Of a stretch of 64,000 bases of DNA, positions 37,358-47,507 are shown piece by piece; position 1 is the first letter of the stretch; the number at the start of each line of letters is the position of its first letter. A model generated the notes under the pieces. It was not told where the DNA came from. It saw only the letters and a program-made list of their open reading frames with translations, and made no database searches. Origin of the DNA: Paracoccaceae bacterium (GTDB lineage Bacteria; Pseudomonadota; Alphaproteobacteria; Rhodobacterales; Rhodobacteraceae); contig JAJEHS010000006.1 in the NCBI GenBank assembly GCA_022823605.1, forward strand, positions 715,292 to 779,291, given 5' to 3'. A program made the translations under genes and the position numbers.

Positions 37358-38059
37358 CTAACTCTCTAGATTTGCCATTGAACCTCTGGCAATACACATT
37401 ATCCAATAGGCTGTCAGGATAAACCAGATTGTGGCCAAACTGAACCATGTTATGGCGTATTGCAGATGGTTATTGGGTATTCCCTCAGCGGTTACAGGCC
37501 AGGGTGTTATATTTATATCTTCATTGGTCGTTGCTTTTGATACTACCATCAAAGGTTCTGTACCCAGAACACTAGACATTCTCGCTAATTCACGGGCAAA
37601 CCAAATATCGTTTTCCGGTTCAGGTGTAAATAAATTATCCCATTCATCCGGCCAAAGCAGATTACCCTCTACTTCAGTGAATCCCGGATTTTCATGCGCC
37701 TCCTTGAGTTGGTCTGGAATAAAGCCCCGGTCCAGTAAAATCACCCTGTTATCCATTTCCAGGGGAGAGATGACACGATAACCGGGTCCCCAACCTCTCT
37801 GGCTCGTCAAATAATATAGCGATTGTTCACTGACCTTTCCCTGAACAAAGACAGGTAGGAAATTATCAGTCGATTCATCGGGATTGTTTGGCAGAGGAAC
37901 AGATGTGGAATTGATTTTTGCTTCAATATCATTGAGAATGTTTGTTTTCCACTCCAGCCTTTGGACCTGCCATGTCCCCAAACCGATAAGAATAGCGATC
38001 CCTGCCAAACCATAAATGATTGGAAAGGTAAACTTACGGTATTTCGATGTATAAGACAT
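37358..38059 (-). CDS. surf1: SURF1 cytochrome oxidase assembly protein
   Basis: The 233-residue protein has one membrane helix at each end (FPIIYGLAGIAILIGLGTW near residue 12 and ITWFSLATIWFILTAYWIM near 205). It also has the family marks LGTWQVQRLEWK, RGWGPGYRVISPLE and LLDRGFIPD. SURF1 helps insert heme a into oxidase subunit I. It follows coxC. A DUF983 gene that often sits between them is missing. The stretch 37133-37357 upstream of its stop has only a weak plus-strand frame. Confidence 0.93.
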   Translation of the reverse strand: MSYTSKYRKFTFPIIYGLAGIAILIGLGTWQVQRLEWKTNILNDIEAKINSTSVPLPNNPDESTDNFLPVFVQGKVSEQSLYYLTSQRGWGPGYRVISPLEMDNRVILLDRGFIPDQLKEAHENPGFTEVEGNLLWPDEWDNLFTPEPENDIWFARELARMSSVLGTEPLMVVSKATTNEDINITPWPVTAEGIPNNHLQYAITWFSLATIWFILTAYWIMCIARGSMANLES

Positions 38060-38119
38060 CCGGTACCACTATTACATCTCCCGAAGGAATTTTGTCCGGC
38101 CTAGACCAGACTTGGGATT

Positions 38120-38911
38120 TTAGCCACCCCAAATGTAAACAGCTGCAAACAAGAACAACCATACAACGTCAACAAAATGCCAATACCAAGCCGCGGTTTC
38201 AAAACCAATGTGGGCCTCTGGTGTAAAATGCCCCTTCATTGCCCGGAACAGACAAACCAACAGGAATGCGGTACCGATTATGACGTGAGCTCCATGAAAT
38301 CCGGTCGCCATGAAGAAGGTTGCACCGTATATGTTACCTGAATAGGAAAAAGCTGCATGACTGTATTCATAGGCTTGAAATCCGGTGAATGCCACACCCA
38401 GGACTATTGCCCAAAACAATCCCTGAATCAGGTCCTTGCGGTTATTTTCATGGGCAATGGCATGATGGGCCCAGGTTGCCGCAGCACCAGAGAGAAGTAA
38501 AATCAGGGTATTGATCAAGGGTAGATGCCACGGATCAAAGGTTTCAATTCCAACAGGTGGCCAGACACCACCGGAGCCCTCTTCCATCGGATAAAGGGCG
38601 TGCTTGAAAAAATTCCAGAACCAGGCGGCAAAAAACATGATCTCTGACATGACAAACAGAATGAAGCCATAGCGCAAGCCTATTCTGACGGTAGGCGTAT
38701 GATCACCCGTTTGGGCCTCCTTGATGACATCACCCCACCAAGCGATCATGACATAGGCAATGAGTACCATACCTATCATCATGATCCAGGGACCGTAATC
38801 ATTGAAAAACAGGACAGCCCCAAGCAACATTATGAAACCACCAACTGCTCCAAGGAAAGGCCAGACCGATGGTTCGATTATGTGATAGTCATGTTCTTTT
38901 GCATGTGCCAT
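38120..38911 (-). CDS. coxC: cytochrome c oxidase subunit III
   Basis: The 263-residue membrane protein has seven hydrophobic segments and the family marks [35 protein letters not shown] with the conserved Glu near 90, [10 protein letters not shown], and [20 protein letters not shown] at the end. It belongs to the aa3-type oxidase complex of the inner membrane. It lies 19 bases after ctaG. Confidence 0.97.
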   Translation of the reverse strand: MAHAKEHDYHIIEPSVWPFLGAVGGFIMLLGAVLFFNDYGPWIMMIGMVLIAYVMIAWWGDVIKEAQTGDHTPTVRIGLRYGFILFVMSEIMFFAAWFWNFFKHALYPMEEGSGGVWPPVGIETFDPWHLPLINTLILLLSGAAATWAHHAIAHENNRKDLIQGLFWAIVLGVAFTGFQAYEYSHAAFSYSGNIYGATFFMATGFHGAHVIIGTAFLLVCLFRAMKGHFTPEAHIGFETAAWYWHFVDVVWLFLFAAVYIWGG

Positions 38912-38930
38912 ATTTCTTTATTCCTGATTT

Positions 38931-39470
38931 TTAGGTTGAGGACTTATCCTTAACTTTGTGAAATGTATACGAAAGAGTAATACTTTCCAAATTCTTTGTT
39001 TCCGGATCATTTAGGATTTCCGGATCAACATAAAACACTACCGGCATTTCCTTGCTTTCACCTGGTGCCAGTTCCTGTTCCAAGAAGCAAAAACACTGCA
39101 ATTTGACAAAATATTCACCAGTCGTGAACGGAAATACATTAAAGGTTGCCGATCCGGTTATTGTCTGGTCCGTGGGATTATGGGCGATATAATTCATGGT
39201 TTTGCTTTCACCCAAGTTGACAGTTACCTGATTCTCGGCAGGATTGAAATCCCATGGCATATTCCGTTCAAGGGAAGCATCGAACCTTACATTGATGGTA
39301 TCTTTTATTACTTCACTCTGATTTGCATCAGCTTGAAGTGGTGTCCCACCAAATCCGGTTACCCGGCAAAACAAATCATATAATGGAACAGAAATAGTCA
39401 CCAGAACACCCATCAGTGCTATGACACCGACGAGTTTCCATAGCGTATTCCTGTTTTTTTGGCTAATCAT
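38931..39470 (-). CDS. ctaG: cytochrome c oxidase assembly protein CtaG/Cox11
   Basis: The 179-residue protein has one N-terminal membrane helix (LVGVIALMGVLVTISVPLYD), the PLYDLFCRVTGFGG motif and the copper-binding CFCF (LQCFCFLEQEL near residue 125), followed by PVVFYVDPEI. It delivers copper to the CuB site of oxidase subunit I. That target subunit gene is not in the cluster. Its start overlaps the preceding small gene by ATGA. Confidence 0.96.
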   Translation of the reverse strand: MISQKNRNTLWKLVGVIALMGVLVTISVPLYDLFCRVTGFGGTPLQADANQSEVIKDTINVRFDASLERNMPWDFNPAENQVTVNLGESKTMNYIAHNPTDQTITGSATFNVFPFTTGEYFVKLQCFCFLEQELAPGESKEMPVVFYVDPEILNDPETKNLESITLSYTFHKVKDKSST

Positions 39471-39652
39471 TCTTCTACCTTTAGTAAGGTTGCCCTGTAG
39501 GAATGATCAAATCCTTCAATGAGCTGTCCATCTTGAAATTTTGCAATCGAAATGGCAAAGACCAGAAACACAAATGCCACCAAGGCAAGCGAAACAAAAA
39601 TGTTTCTTGATTTCCTTCTTGTATGAAGCTCATGCTCTTTGGAAATGGCCAT
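39467..39652 (-). CDS. small single-pass Cox cluster protein (CoxF-like)
   Basis: The start is the ATG at 39652, which overlaps the ctaB stop (TGATG); the product is 61 residues. It has the short ELHTRRKSRNIFVSLALVAF pattern, one membrane helix (about 20-40), and KFQDGQLIEGFDHSYR. Small proteins of this type regularly occur between ctaB and ctaG in alphaproteobacteria. Their function is not established. It overlaps ctaG by 4 bases. Confidence 0.85.
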   Translation of the reverse strand: MAISKEHELHTRRKSRNIFVSLALVAFVFLVFAISIAKFQDGQLIEGFDHSYRATLLKVEE

Positions 39653-40602
39653 CAAAACAACTCCGGCCAAACCAGATATGGTTCATAAAATGCATGTAAC
39701 ATCGATTCCACACCCAACCCAGCGAACATGACGAAAAGATACCAGATTGATAATTTGAACAGGACTTTTTCCCTGATGTAACCATCACTTGCTGACTTCT
39801 CGGCATCTCTGGTCATGACCTGATACGAACCCAGCGTTAGCATAATATTCAACACGATCACCAATCCCAAGGTCAGCGGACCTCCAATTGAACTGAAAGC
39901 AATCATGAAACCAATCGGAATCAATGAAAGCGAGTACCAGAAAATATACCTTCTGGTAATTCGTTCGCCTCTGGTTACAGTTAACATGGGAACCTTGGCC
40001 AGGGAATATTCCTCCTTGGTAACTAGTGCCAAGGCCCAGAAGTGCGGTGGTGTCCACAGGAAGATAAGTAAAACCAGTAATATTGGTTCCAGTGCGATCC
40101 CGTTGGTCACTACAGCCCAACCAATCAGGGGAGGAAAAGCACCGGCAGCTCCACCGATTACAATGTTTTGGGCGGTTCTTCGCTTCAGGTACATGGTATA
40201 GACAACCACATAGAAAAAAATCGTGAAAGCCAATATGCCTGCTGCCAGGAAGTTGGCGGTCAGGGCCAGCATGAAAATGGCAAAACCGGAACACCAGAGC
40301 CCAAGCAACCGGGCATCCTTACCTGATACCGTACCGGCAGGTACAGGTCGGTTTCTGGTTCTTTTCATCAACCGGTCAATATCCTCGTCCCACCACATGT
40401 TGAGAGCACCAGAACCACCCGCACCTATGGCAATGAATATCAGAGAGGCCAAGGCGATTATGGGATTGATGCCCGTGGGGGCAATTATCATGCCTATGAA
40501 AGCGGTAAAGATTACCAGTGACATAACCCGGGGTTTCAGCAGTTCGATCACCTCACTGATTCTAACCTCTTGGGGTTTGGATATTACTGTTGAGTCTACC
40601 AT
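39652..40602 (-). CDS. ctaB: protoheme IX farnesyltransferase (heme O synthase)
   Basis: The 316-residue UbiA-family membrane enzyme has the prenyl-binding Asp motif near residue 75 (NMWWDEDIDRLMKRTRNRPV) and a second conserved YTMYLKRRTAQNIVIGGAAG near 145-165, with about nine membrane helices. It converts heme B to heme O for the aa3 oxidase. It should follow coxA, but only 71 bases separate it from coxB, with no coding remnant. Confidence 0.96.
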   Translation of the reverse strand: MVDSTVISKPQEVRISEVIELLKPRVMSLVIFTAFIGMIIAPTGINPIIALASLIFIAIGAGGSGALNMWWDEDIDRLMKRTRNRPVPAGTVSGKDARLLGLWCSGFAIFMLALTANFLAAGILAFTIFFYVVVYTMYLKRRTAQNIVIGGAAGAFPPLIGWAVVTNGIALEPILLVLLIFLWTPPHFWALALVTKEEYSLAKVPMLTVTRGERITRRYIFWYSLSLIPIGFMIAFSSIGGPLTLGLVIVLNIMLTLGSYQVMTRDAEKSASDGYIREKVLFKLSIWYLFVMFAGLGVESMLHAFYEPYLVWPELF

Positions 40603-40673
40603 TCTCTAAAATAAGTATAATAATTCCAGATCATCGATTGATTTCAATGATAGAAATGGGTTCTGTCGTACAA

Positions 40674-41546
40674 TCAGGGTATTGAAGCGTAAAGAACCTC
40701 TTCCTTAATGTCACTTACTTCCGCAAATTCTGCCTCGGCCCTTTGAATCCAGTCACCATAAACTTCCTGACTGACGACCTTGACGGTGATGGGCATGTAA
40801 GTATGGTCCTTTCCACAGAGTTCCGAACATTGTCCGAAGTAAATTCCTTCCTTTTCAGCCTTGAACCACAAACCGGCCAACCTGCCGGGAACACCGTCCT
40901 GCTTGACACCAAAAGCCGGTACAGTCCAGGCATGAATGACATCGGAAGCGGTAACATATACAACTATGGTTGTGTCAACGGGTATAACTACCGGTTGATC
41001 GGTAGCCAACATGTATTCATCCATGGTGTATCCATGAGCCTCAACGGCCGACTTGTCCAGCATGAAACTGTCGAAGGAAAAATCATGATCCATGTATTCG
41101 TAGGTCCAATACCATTGGTTACCGGTTGCCTTGATGGTGATATCCCCTTCTGGAATGGTTTGCTGCTTGAAGAGAATTGGTAGTGAAATGATTCCAATAC
41201 CAACGAGAATAACTATTGGTATGGCTGTCCAGAGTATTTCAAGGGGAGTATTGTGGGTTGTTTGAGAAGGCGTTTTGTTACTGGATGCATTAAATCTCAA
41301 GATTACATACAAGAGCAACCCAAGTACAAATATCACGATCAAGGTTCCGACAACAAGAAGTATATTATCAAGCCAAATGGCATCTCGGGCTACTTCGGTA
41401 ACGGAAGGTTGAAAATTTATGCCATCGGGAATGGGAACACCAATGATTTCCAATTCCTGATCCACATCCACAGCCATGGCTGGTGAGGTCAAACCATACA
41501 CAACTATGCCGAAAAGATAATTTTTTAGTCTTTTCAAATGATTCAT
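40674..41546 (-). CDS. coxB: cytochrome c oxidase subunit II
   Basis: The 290-residue protein has a signal-like N-terminus (FGIVVYGLTSPAMAVD) and two membrane helices (about 60-85 and 105-125). A periplasmic CuA domain carries NQWYWTYEYMDHDF, IHAWTVPAFGVKQDGVPGRL and FGQCSELCGKDHTYMPI, with both CuA cysteines, histidines and the methionine. The ATG 41546 follows AAGGAATTCCTG. It is the first gene of the cox cluster and divergent from tldD. Confidence 0.97.
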   Translation of the reverse strand: MNHLKRLKNYLFGIVVYGLTSPAMAVDVDQELEIIGVPIPDGINFQPSVTEVARDAIWLDNILLVVGTLIVIFVLGLLLYVILRFNASSNKTPSQTTHNTPLEILWTAIPIVILVGIGIISLPILFKQQTIPEGDITIKATGNQWYWTYEYMDHDFSFDSFMLDKSAVEAHGYTMDEYMLATDQPVVIPVDTTIVVYVTASDVIHAWTVPAFGVKQDGVPGRLAGLWFKAEKEGIYFGQCSELCGKDHTYMPITVKVVSQEVYGDWIQRAEAEFAEVSDIKEEVLYASIP

Positions 41547-41705
41547 CAGGAATTCCTTAAAAATAAAAACTCATTCATTACCTCAAAAATAATGCCGGAG
41601 ATAATTATTTTGTGAATGTACGTCCAACAATATCTTTACCTCCGGGCATAATATAAACTACTGAAAAATATTTTAAATTCAATTTCAAAAAAAATTTAGG
41701 CTACC

Positions 41706-43124
41706 TTGAATTTACCTTTCCGACCCTTTGAAACCAATCTTGATTATCACCAGTCACTGAAGTTGCTGCAGTCCGTAGTAAATGGGGGTGAGGATGGTGA
41801 ATTGTTTCTGGAGCGTTCCAAAAGTGAAACGTTGGCATTGGACGATGGCCGAATTAAACAAGCAGGTTACAATTCCGTCGAAGGATTTGGCTTGAGGGTT
41901 GTCAACGGTACAAAAACGGGTTTCTCCCACTCGAATGAGTTGACAGTTCAGGGACTTAAAAATGCCTCGGAATCCCTCAAGGTGGTCACCAGGGATGGGC
42001 AGGGGCGTCTGGACAAATCCCCGGCCCAGACCAACAGGAAACTGTATGGGGATACAAATCCTCTTGAAGCCAACGGCTTTGCCGAAAAGGTAAACATTCT
42101 GAAAGAAATCGATTCATACGCACGTGATTTGAGCAATAAGGTTGTTCAGGTTTCTGCAAACCTTGCCACATCCTTTCAGGAAATTGAAATCATGACACCA
42201 GAAGGCAGGTTGGTCAGAGATAGCAGGCCAATGTCAAGGCTGGGTGTATCTGTTATTGTTGAATCTGGAGGACACAGGGAAGCAGGATTTACTGGACAAG
42301 GCGGTCGCTTTATTGCCGAACATCTAATGGCACCGGAAACATGGCAATCCCTTGTCGATGAAGCCTACAGAATAGCCAATGTCAATCTTGGTGCACAAGT
42401 TGCACCTGCAGGAATCAAGGATGTTGTACTCGGACCGGGATGGCCTGGTATTCTCCTTCATGAAGCCATAGGTCATGGCCTTGAGGGGGATTTCAATCGA
42501 AAAGAAACATCCGCCTTTTCAGGTCTGATGGGAAAGAGAATTGCATCCAGAGGTGTAACTGTTCTTGACGATGGAACCTTGCCTGACAAAAGAGGATCAA
42601 TCTCGATTGATGATGAAGGAACACCCAGCCAAGCAACGACCCTGATTAAAGATGGCATCCTTGTAGGATACATGCAAGACCGGCAGAATGGTAGGTTGAT
42701 GGGCACTGGTTCGACAGGTAATGGACGACGGCAATCCTATGCCCATACCCCTATGCCACGTATGACAAACACATATATGCTGGCAGGCAATGACAATCCG
42801 GAAGACATCGTCTCCAACCTCAAGGATGGCATTCACGCGGTAGGTTTTGGGGGCGGTCAGGTCGATATAACCAGTGGTAAATTCGTATTTTCCTGCGTTG
42901 AGGCCTACAGGGTTCAGAATGGCCGAAGAAAAGAGCCTATAAAAAATGCAACACTTATTGGCGATGGCCCTTCTGTTCTGAAAAACATACAAGCCATCGG
43001 CGCCGACATGTCCCTTGATCCCGGTATTGGAACCTGCGGTAAAGACGGACAATGGGTTCCCGTTTGTGTTGGTCAACCATCGATACTGATTGGTGGTTTG
43101 ACAATCGGTGGGGGAGGTTCCTGA
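41706..43124 (+). CDS. tldD: metallopeptidase TldD
   Basis: The 472-residue protein starts at a TTG with AGG about 6 bases upstream, as no in-frame ATG is near and the family pattern begins at once. The zinc site HEAIGHGLEGDF is near residue 256. It also has LPDKRGSISIDDEGTPSQAT and the C-terminal cysteine segment GTCGKDGQWVPVCVGQPS. TldD works with TldE/PmbA in the cytosol to degrade or mature small peptides; tldE is not in the window. Its place upstream of and divergent from coxB is common in alphaproteobacteria. Confidence 0.95.
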   Translation: MNLPFRPFETNLDYHQSLKLLQSVVNGGEDGELFLERSKSETLALDDGRIKQAGYNSVEGFGLRVVNGTKTGFSHSNELTVQGLKNASESLKVVTRDGQGRLDKSPAQTNRKLYGDTNPLEANGFAEKVNILKEIDSYARDLSNKVVQVSANLATSFQEIEIMTPEGRLVRDSRPMSRLGVSVIVESGGHREAGFTGQGGRFIAEHLMAPETWQSLVDEAYRIANVNLGAQVAPAGIKDVVLGPGWPGILLHEAIGHGLEGDFNRKETSAFSGLMGKRIASRGVTVLDDGTLPDKRGSISIDDEGTPSQATTLIKDGILVGYMQDRQNGRLMGTGSTGNGRRQSYAHTPMPRMTNTYMLAGNDNPEDIVSNLKDGIHAVGFGGGQVDITSGKFVFSCVEAYRVQNGRRKEPIKNATLIGDGPSVLKNIQAIGADMSLDPGIGTCGKDGQWVPVCVGQPSILIGGLTIGGGGS

Positions 43125-43149
43125 GATTTATCTTCTTGGACAAAAAAAC

Positions 43150-43626
43150 ATGTCACTAAATTCAAAAATACGTACCTGTCTCTGGTTTCCTGGTAATGGT
43201 GAAGAGGCAGCCGAGTTTTATGTTTCCCTGATTCCAGGAAGTGCAATCACTTCAGCTTACAAATCTGATCCCGATCAACCTCCAATCGTCATTGATTTCA
43301 CTCTCGGCAACAATGATTTCATGATTATCAATGGTGGTAATGAGTTTGAACATTCTCCTGCAGTTTCGATTTCAGTTTCTACCGATGACCAGAAGGAAAC
43401 CGACATGTTGTGGTCGGCTCTGACTGCCAATGGCGGCAAGGAAAGCAGGTGTGGCTGGTTGACAGATCGTTATGGAATTTCATGGCAAATTGTACCCAGG
43501 AGACTGATTGAACTGCTCAACGATCGGGATCGTGAAGCAGCCGGTAGGGTTTTCAACAAAATGCTTGAAATGAACAGGATTGATATTGCAGCCATTGAAG
43601 AGGCTTTTCGGACGCATAAACCATAG
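43150..43626 (+). CDS. VOC/PhnB-like glyoxalase-fold protein
   Basis: From ATG 43150 the 158-residue protein has the PhnB/3-demethylubiquinone-methyltransferase-like pattern: KIRTCLWFPGNGEEAAEFYV at the start, GSAITSAY, DFMIINGG, and WLTDRYGISWQIVPRRLIEL near residue 115. These are small metal-binding vicinal-oxygen-chelate proteins, and most lack a known reaction. An upstream extension to 43108 overlaps the tldD end and does not fit the family. It converges with the ureohydrolase gene. Confidence 0.88.
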   Translation: MSLNSKIRTCLWFPGNGEEAAEFYVSLIPGSAITSAYKSDPDQPPIVIDFTLGNNDFMIINGGNEFEHSPAVSISVSTDDQKETDMLWSALTANGGKESRCGWLTDRYGISWQIVPRRLIELLNDRDREAAGRVFNKMLEMNRIDIAAIEEAFRTHKP

Positions 43627-43646
43627 GAATTTCAACCAATCCCAAA

Positions 43647-44603
43647 TTACCTGCAGTTGTGAAGTATTCTGCCGATAAAATTCATCAGGATTTGAGCCGC
43701 AAGAATCGCCGTGGATCCGGTCGGGTCATAATCGGGAGCTACTTCCACAAGGTCAACACCACGAACATTCCCTCTCTTGGTAAGGCCATCTAAAAACTCC
43801 AGTATTTCGTAATACAGGAATCCTCCATGACTTGGTGTACCTGTTCCAGGTGCGATTGAAGGATCAAACGCATCTATATCAATGGTAACATAGTAGTTGG
43901 CATCCTCGGGTATTCTGCTGAGAAGATCATCATTACCCATGATCCGAGCCTGTCGGACAGAAATTATTTCCGAACCCATTTGCAGGGCTTCCTCATACCC
44001 TTCCCTTGCAGTAGAGGAAACATTGCGGATGCCAATCTGGGTCAAGCCGGTAATATGTTTGTGTTCAACAGCTCTCCTCATGGGATTCCCATGCCCATGT
44101 CTTACCCCGTGCCTTTCATCTACAAAATCCAAATGAGCATCAATCTGGATCAAATGCATGGGTACCTGATCGGAAAATGCTCGGAGGCAAGGTATGTTTA
44201 TCGAATGATCACCACCGATTGTTACCGGTTTTGCTCCCCTTGAAAGGGCATATCGTACAATTTTTTCTATGTTGTTATGACTTGAGATTGTATCGGTATG
44301 GATTATATCGGCATCTCCTAAATCCACGATTCTGACCTTTCGAGGGTCTAGGTATGTTATTTTATCCTCATGGTCATAGGCACCAGCATGTCCAAAGGAG
44401 AAAAGAGTGGAAGCTTCCCTGACAGACCGTGGGCCAAACCTTGTTCCCGCTCTCCACTGAGTCCCCATGTCAAAAGGAGCACCAATAATTGCCAGATCAA
44501 ATTCATTATCGACAATTTCCTTAAGGTATGGATATTTCCCAAAGGTACAAATGCCGACAAATGGCAGATTGAGTTCTCCCTTATCATAACCATGGTTTCC
44601 CAT
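43647..44603 (-). CDS. speB: agmatinase/guanidinobutyrase family ureohydrolase
   Basis: The 318-residue protein carries all three dimanganese-site blocks: GGDHSINI near residue 134, QIDAHLDF near 157, and TIDIDAFDPSIAPGTGTPSHGG near 237 (given in part as DIDAFDP). It would hydrolyse agmatine or another guanidino compound (guanidinobutyrate, guanidinopropionate) to urea and an amine. The symbol is tentative because subfamily specificity is not clear. No polyamine gene is adjacent, but a succinate-semialdehyde dehydrogenase-like gene lies 4.5 kb away. Confidence 0.88.
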   Translation of the reverse strand: MGNHGYDKGELNLPFVGICTFGKYPYLKEIVDNEFDLAIIGAPFDMGTQWRAGTRFGPRSVREASTLFSFGHAGAYDHEDKITYLDPRKVRIVDLGDADIIHTDTISSHNNIEKIVRYALSRGAKPVTIGGDHSINIPCLRAFSDQVPMHLIQIDAHLDFVDERHGVRHGHGNPMRRAVEHKHITGLTQIGIRNVSSTAREGYEEALQMGSEIISVRQARIMGNDDLLSRIPEDANYYVTIDIDAFDPSIAPGTGTPSHGGFLYYEILEFLDGLTKRGNVRGVDLVEVAPDYDPTGSTAILAAQILMNFIGRILHNCR

Positions 44604-44829
44604 TATTGTCCTCTCTAAGCAAAATGAAATTTATTGTATTTTTTCAAAATGAGCCTTTATCACTTACCCACAATAAATTACCGGAAAAAAAATTTTGTTA
44701 GTGCAATCCTAATTTGAATTCATAGATACTAACTGAATTACGGTGAATTTTCATGCCGGTATTTGGAAAAACCAATCGGTTCAGATAATTTTTTGGTAGG
44801 TACCTTTTAATGACCAAGTCCGAGACATC

Positions 44830-47505
44830 ATGCCAGTAGTAGTGGTCGAATCCCCCGCAAAGGCCAGAACTATTGAAAAATACCTTGGTAAGGGCTTTAA
44901 GGTTTTGGCATCTTATGGCCATGTCCGAGACTTCAAACCCAAGTATGAAGCGGTTGATCCCAAAAACAACTTCAAGGTAATATGGCAAGTCCCCACTAAT
45001 GCCAGGAAGCATATCAATGCCATAATTTCAGCACTCGAAACTGACCCCAATTTGATTTTGGCAACCGACCCCGACAGGGAAGGTGAGGCTATAAGTTGGC
45101 ATCTGGAGGAAATTCTCAAAACAAAGTTCAGGGATATCACAGACGGTCACAAGAATCGGATTTCATTCACTTCCATTACCAAGGAAAGTGTACAGACCGC
45201 ACTGAAGGAACCCAGGCAGATCGATATGGACCTTGTTGATGCATACCTTGCCCGAAGAACCATGGATTTCCTGGTCGGATTCAATCTTTCACCCATTCTC
45301 TGGAAAAAGCTGCCTTGTGGGGCTTCCGCAGGCAGGGTACAATCGGTTTGTCTCAGGCTGGTATCGGAACTGGAGCAAAAGATTGAGCAATTCGAAAGTC
45401 GGAATTACTGGACCATTTCAGCTGCCTTCAAGAATTCCAAGAAGCAGGAATTCAAGGCAAACCTTGTAGTATTTGATGGTAAAAAATTGGGTAAATTCGG
45501 TTTTGATAATGCTGAAGCGGCATCAAATGCAGAACAACTGCTCAAGGAATTGAAACACTACGAAATCCGATCCATTATCAGCAAGGAGTCCGCTTTAAAC
45601 CCTCCCCCGCCATTCACAACTGCAACCCTCCAGCAGGAAGCCAACCGAAAGTTGAGATTGAAATCCTCGGAAACGATGAGGGTAGCCCAGAAACTGTATG
45701 AAGCGGGACATATAACCTATATGCGAACAGATGCCATCAATATGGCACCCGAAGCAGTAAAGCAGTGCCGCGATGCGATCAACACATTGTTTGGTGCGAA
45801 TTATCTTTCACCAAAACAAAGGGTTTACAAAAACAAGGCCAAAAACTCTCAAGAGGCCCATGAGTGTATTCGACCAACCAGACTTTCCCAAAATGCCAGA
45901 GATTTAAATACTCAGGGTGCATCCCTTACCCAACTGGAAGCCAATCTTTATGATCTCATTTGGAAAAGGACAATTGCCACTCAAATGGCTTCGAATCTTG
46001 TAAAAAATACCAAGGTTCAAATCAAATCTGAAAATCCTGGACTTGAATTATCTGCTTCCGGGAAAGTTCAACTTTTTGATGGGTTTAAAAAGGTTTACGA
46101 AGAAAGTCGGGGTGAAGCCGCCAAGGCTTCAGACAAGGATGAGAGCTTTGACAATCCTGATTTACCCGCTTTGACTGAGGGAGAAACAATCAACCTCGCA
46201 AAAACTAACGTTACGGAAAACAGTACGCAACCTCCAGCCAGATTTTCCGAGGCTTCGCTGGTCAAGGCCATGGTCGATCATGGCATCGGCAGGCCTTCTA
46301 CCTATTCCTCAACAATTGCAACCCTGATTGACAGGGGTTATGTGATTCCTGTTCCGAAATCGAACAAATTGCAGCCTACCCCATCGGGGCGCGTGGTAGT
46401 TTCTTTTTTACAAACATATTTTCCAAAATACATGGAATACGGCTTTACTGCCGAAATGGAAGACTTGCTGGACGAGGTATCGGGGGGACGGGCAAACAAG
46501 GATCGATTTTTGTCAAATTTCTGGACCGATTTTGCACCAAAGGTAGACAATGTAAACAATCTGGACATCAAGGAAGTCATTGAAAACGTTGCTGAAGTTG
46601 TGGCACCCCAGATATTGGTCAATGGATCATCTTCAAAACACATCCTAACATGTCCCAATCCACACTGCGATGATGGAAGACTTGAGCTGAGAGTGTTCAA
46701 GAACACCGACCCCTACTTTTCGTGTTCCAAATGTAAGTACAATCAGCCATTCCTGTATGGCAAGGAAGGGTTTATACCGCATTCCGAAGTTATGGGTAAG
46801 GATCCCGAAACAGGCAAAAACATCATTCTGAAATCGGGTAGGTTTGGCAAATTTTTTGAAATATCTGAAGAGCCAGATTCAAAGTTGAAACCGAAGAGAT
46901 CCAGTATTCCTGAATCCTTCAAGGAAGGTGAATATAACCTAGATCTTGCCCTGAAACTGTTTTCACTTCCCAGATTGGTTGGCTCACATCCGGAAACCGG
47001 CAGGGAAATAGTCGCTGGTATCGGACCCTTGGGCCCTTACCTCAAGCATGATGGCAAATATAAAAACCTAGAGAAGGAAAATCCCAATGAGGTATTTGAA
47101 ATTGGGATTAACCGAGCCGTAAGTCTCCTGAATGAAACGACCGTTTCTGGGCTTGGGAATCTGGGAGTTCACCCGGAGGGAGGAAATATAAGTTTACTTA
47201 ATGGAAAGTACGGGCCCTATCTTAAATGGAACAATATTAACGCCTCACTACCCAAATCTGTGAAACCGGATTCTCTTACACTGGAGGATGCCATTAACAT
47301 CGTAAACAGCAAGGCAAATCGATCAAAAGTTACTAATCTTGGAGAACATCCACAAAAAAAAGGTCCGATTCAATTACGTACAGGTCGATATGGACCATAT
47401 GTTTCATGGAATAAAATCAACGCTACTATACCAAAGGATATTTCACCCAAGAACGTCAGTCTGGAACTGGCTGTACAATTGATCAACAAGAAAATAAGGG
47501 GATAG
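44830..47505 (+). CDS. topA: DNA topoisomerase I
   Basis: The 891-residue type IA topoisomerase has the Toprim domain at its start (VVVESPAKARTIEKYLG and ATDPDREGEAISWHLEE near residue 78). The active-site tyrosine is in HITYMRTDAINM near 297. A zinc-ribbon region follows (CPNPHCDDGRLELRVF, CSKCKY near 615-640), then three C-terminal repeats (SGRFGKFFEIS, NGKYGPYLKWN, TGRYGPYVSWN), a typical alphaproteobacterial TopA tail. It relaxes negative supercoils. The 226 bases upstream show nothing specific. Confidence 0.97.
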   Translation: MPVVVVESPAKARTIEKYLGKGFKVLASYGHVRDFKPKYEAVDPKNNFKVIWQVPTNARKHINAIISALETDPNLILATDPDREGEAISWHLEEILKTKFRDITDGHKNRISFTSITKESVQTALKEPRQIDMDLVDAYLARRTMDFLVGFNLSPILWKKLPCGASAGRVQSVCLRLVSELEQKIEQFESRNYWTISAAFKNSKKQEFKANLVVFDGKKLGKFGFDNAEAASNAEQLLKELKHYEIRSIISKESALNPPPPFTTATLQQEANRKLRLKSSETMRVAQKLYEAGHITYMRTDAINMAPEAVKQCRDAINTLFGANYLSPKQRVYKNKAKNSQEAHECIRPTRLSQNARDLNTQGASLTQLEANLYDLIWKRTIATQMASNLVKNTKVQIKSENPGLELSASGKVQLFDGFKKVYEESRGEAAKASDKDESFDNPDLPALTEGETINLAKTNVTENSTQPPARFSEASLVKAMVDHGIGRPSTYSSTIATLIDRGYVIPVPKSNKLQPTPSGRVVVSFLQTYFPKYMEYGFTAEMEDLLDEVSGGRANKDRFLSNFWTDFAPKVDNVNNLDIKEVIENVAEVVAPQILVNGSSSKHILTCPNPHCDDGRLELRVFKNTDPYFSCSKCKYNQPFLYGKEGFIPHSEVMGKDPETGKNIILKSGRFGKFFEISEEPDSKLKPKRSSIPESFKEGEYNLDLALKLFSLPRLVGSHPETGREIVAGIGPLGPYLKHDGKYKNLEKENPNEVFEIGINRAVSLLNETTVSGLGNLGVHPEGGNISLLNGKYGPYLKWNNINASLPKSVKPDSLTLEDAINIVNSKANRSKVTNLGEHPQKKGPIQLRTGRYGPYVSWNKINATIPKDISPKNVSLELAVQLINKKIRG

Positions 47506-47507
47506 TC

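Noticed and set aside
37110..37361. 83-codon plus-strand frame between the ATPase and surf1
   Set aside because: It would begin with TTG inside the antisense of the ATPase start. The C-terminal half (YISPSKYIEINL) looks somewhat protein-like and might be a remnant, but there is not enough to call a gene.
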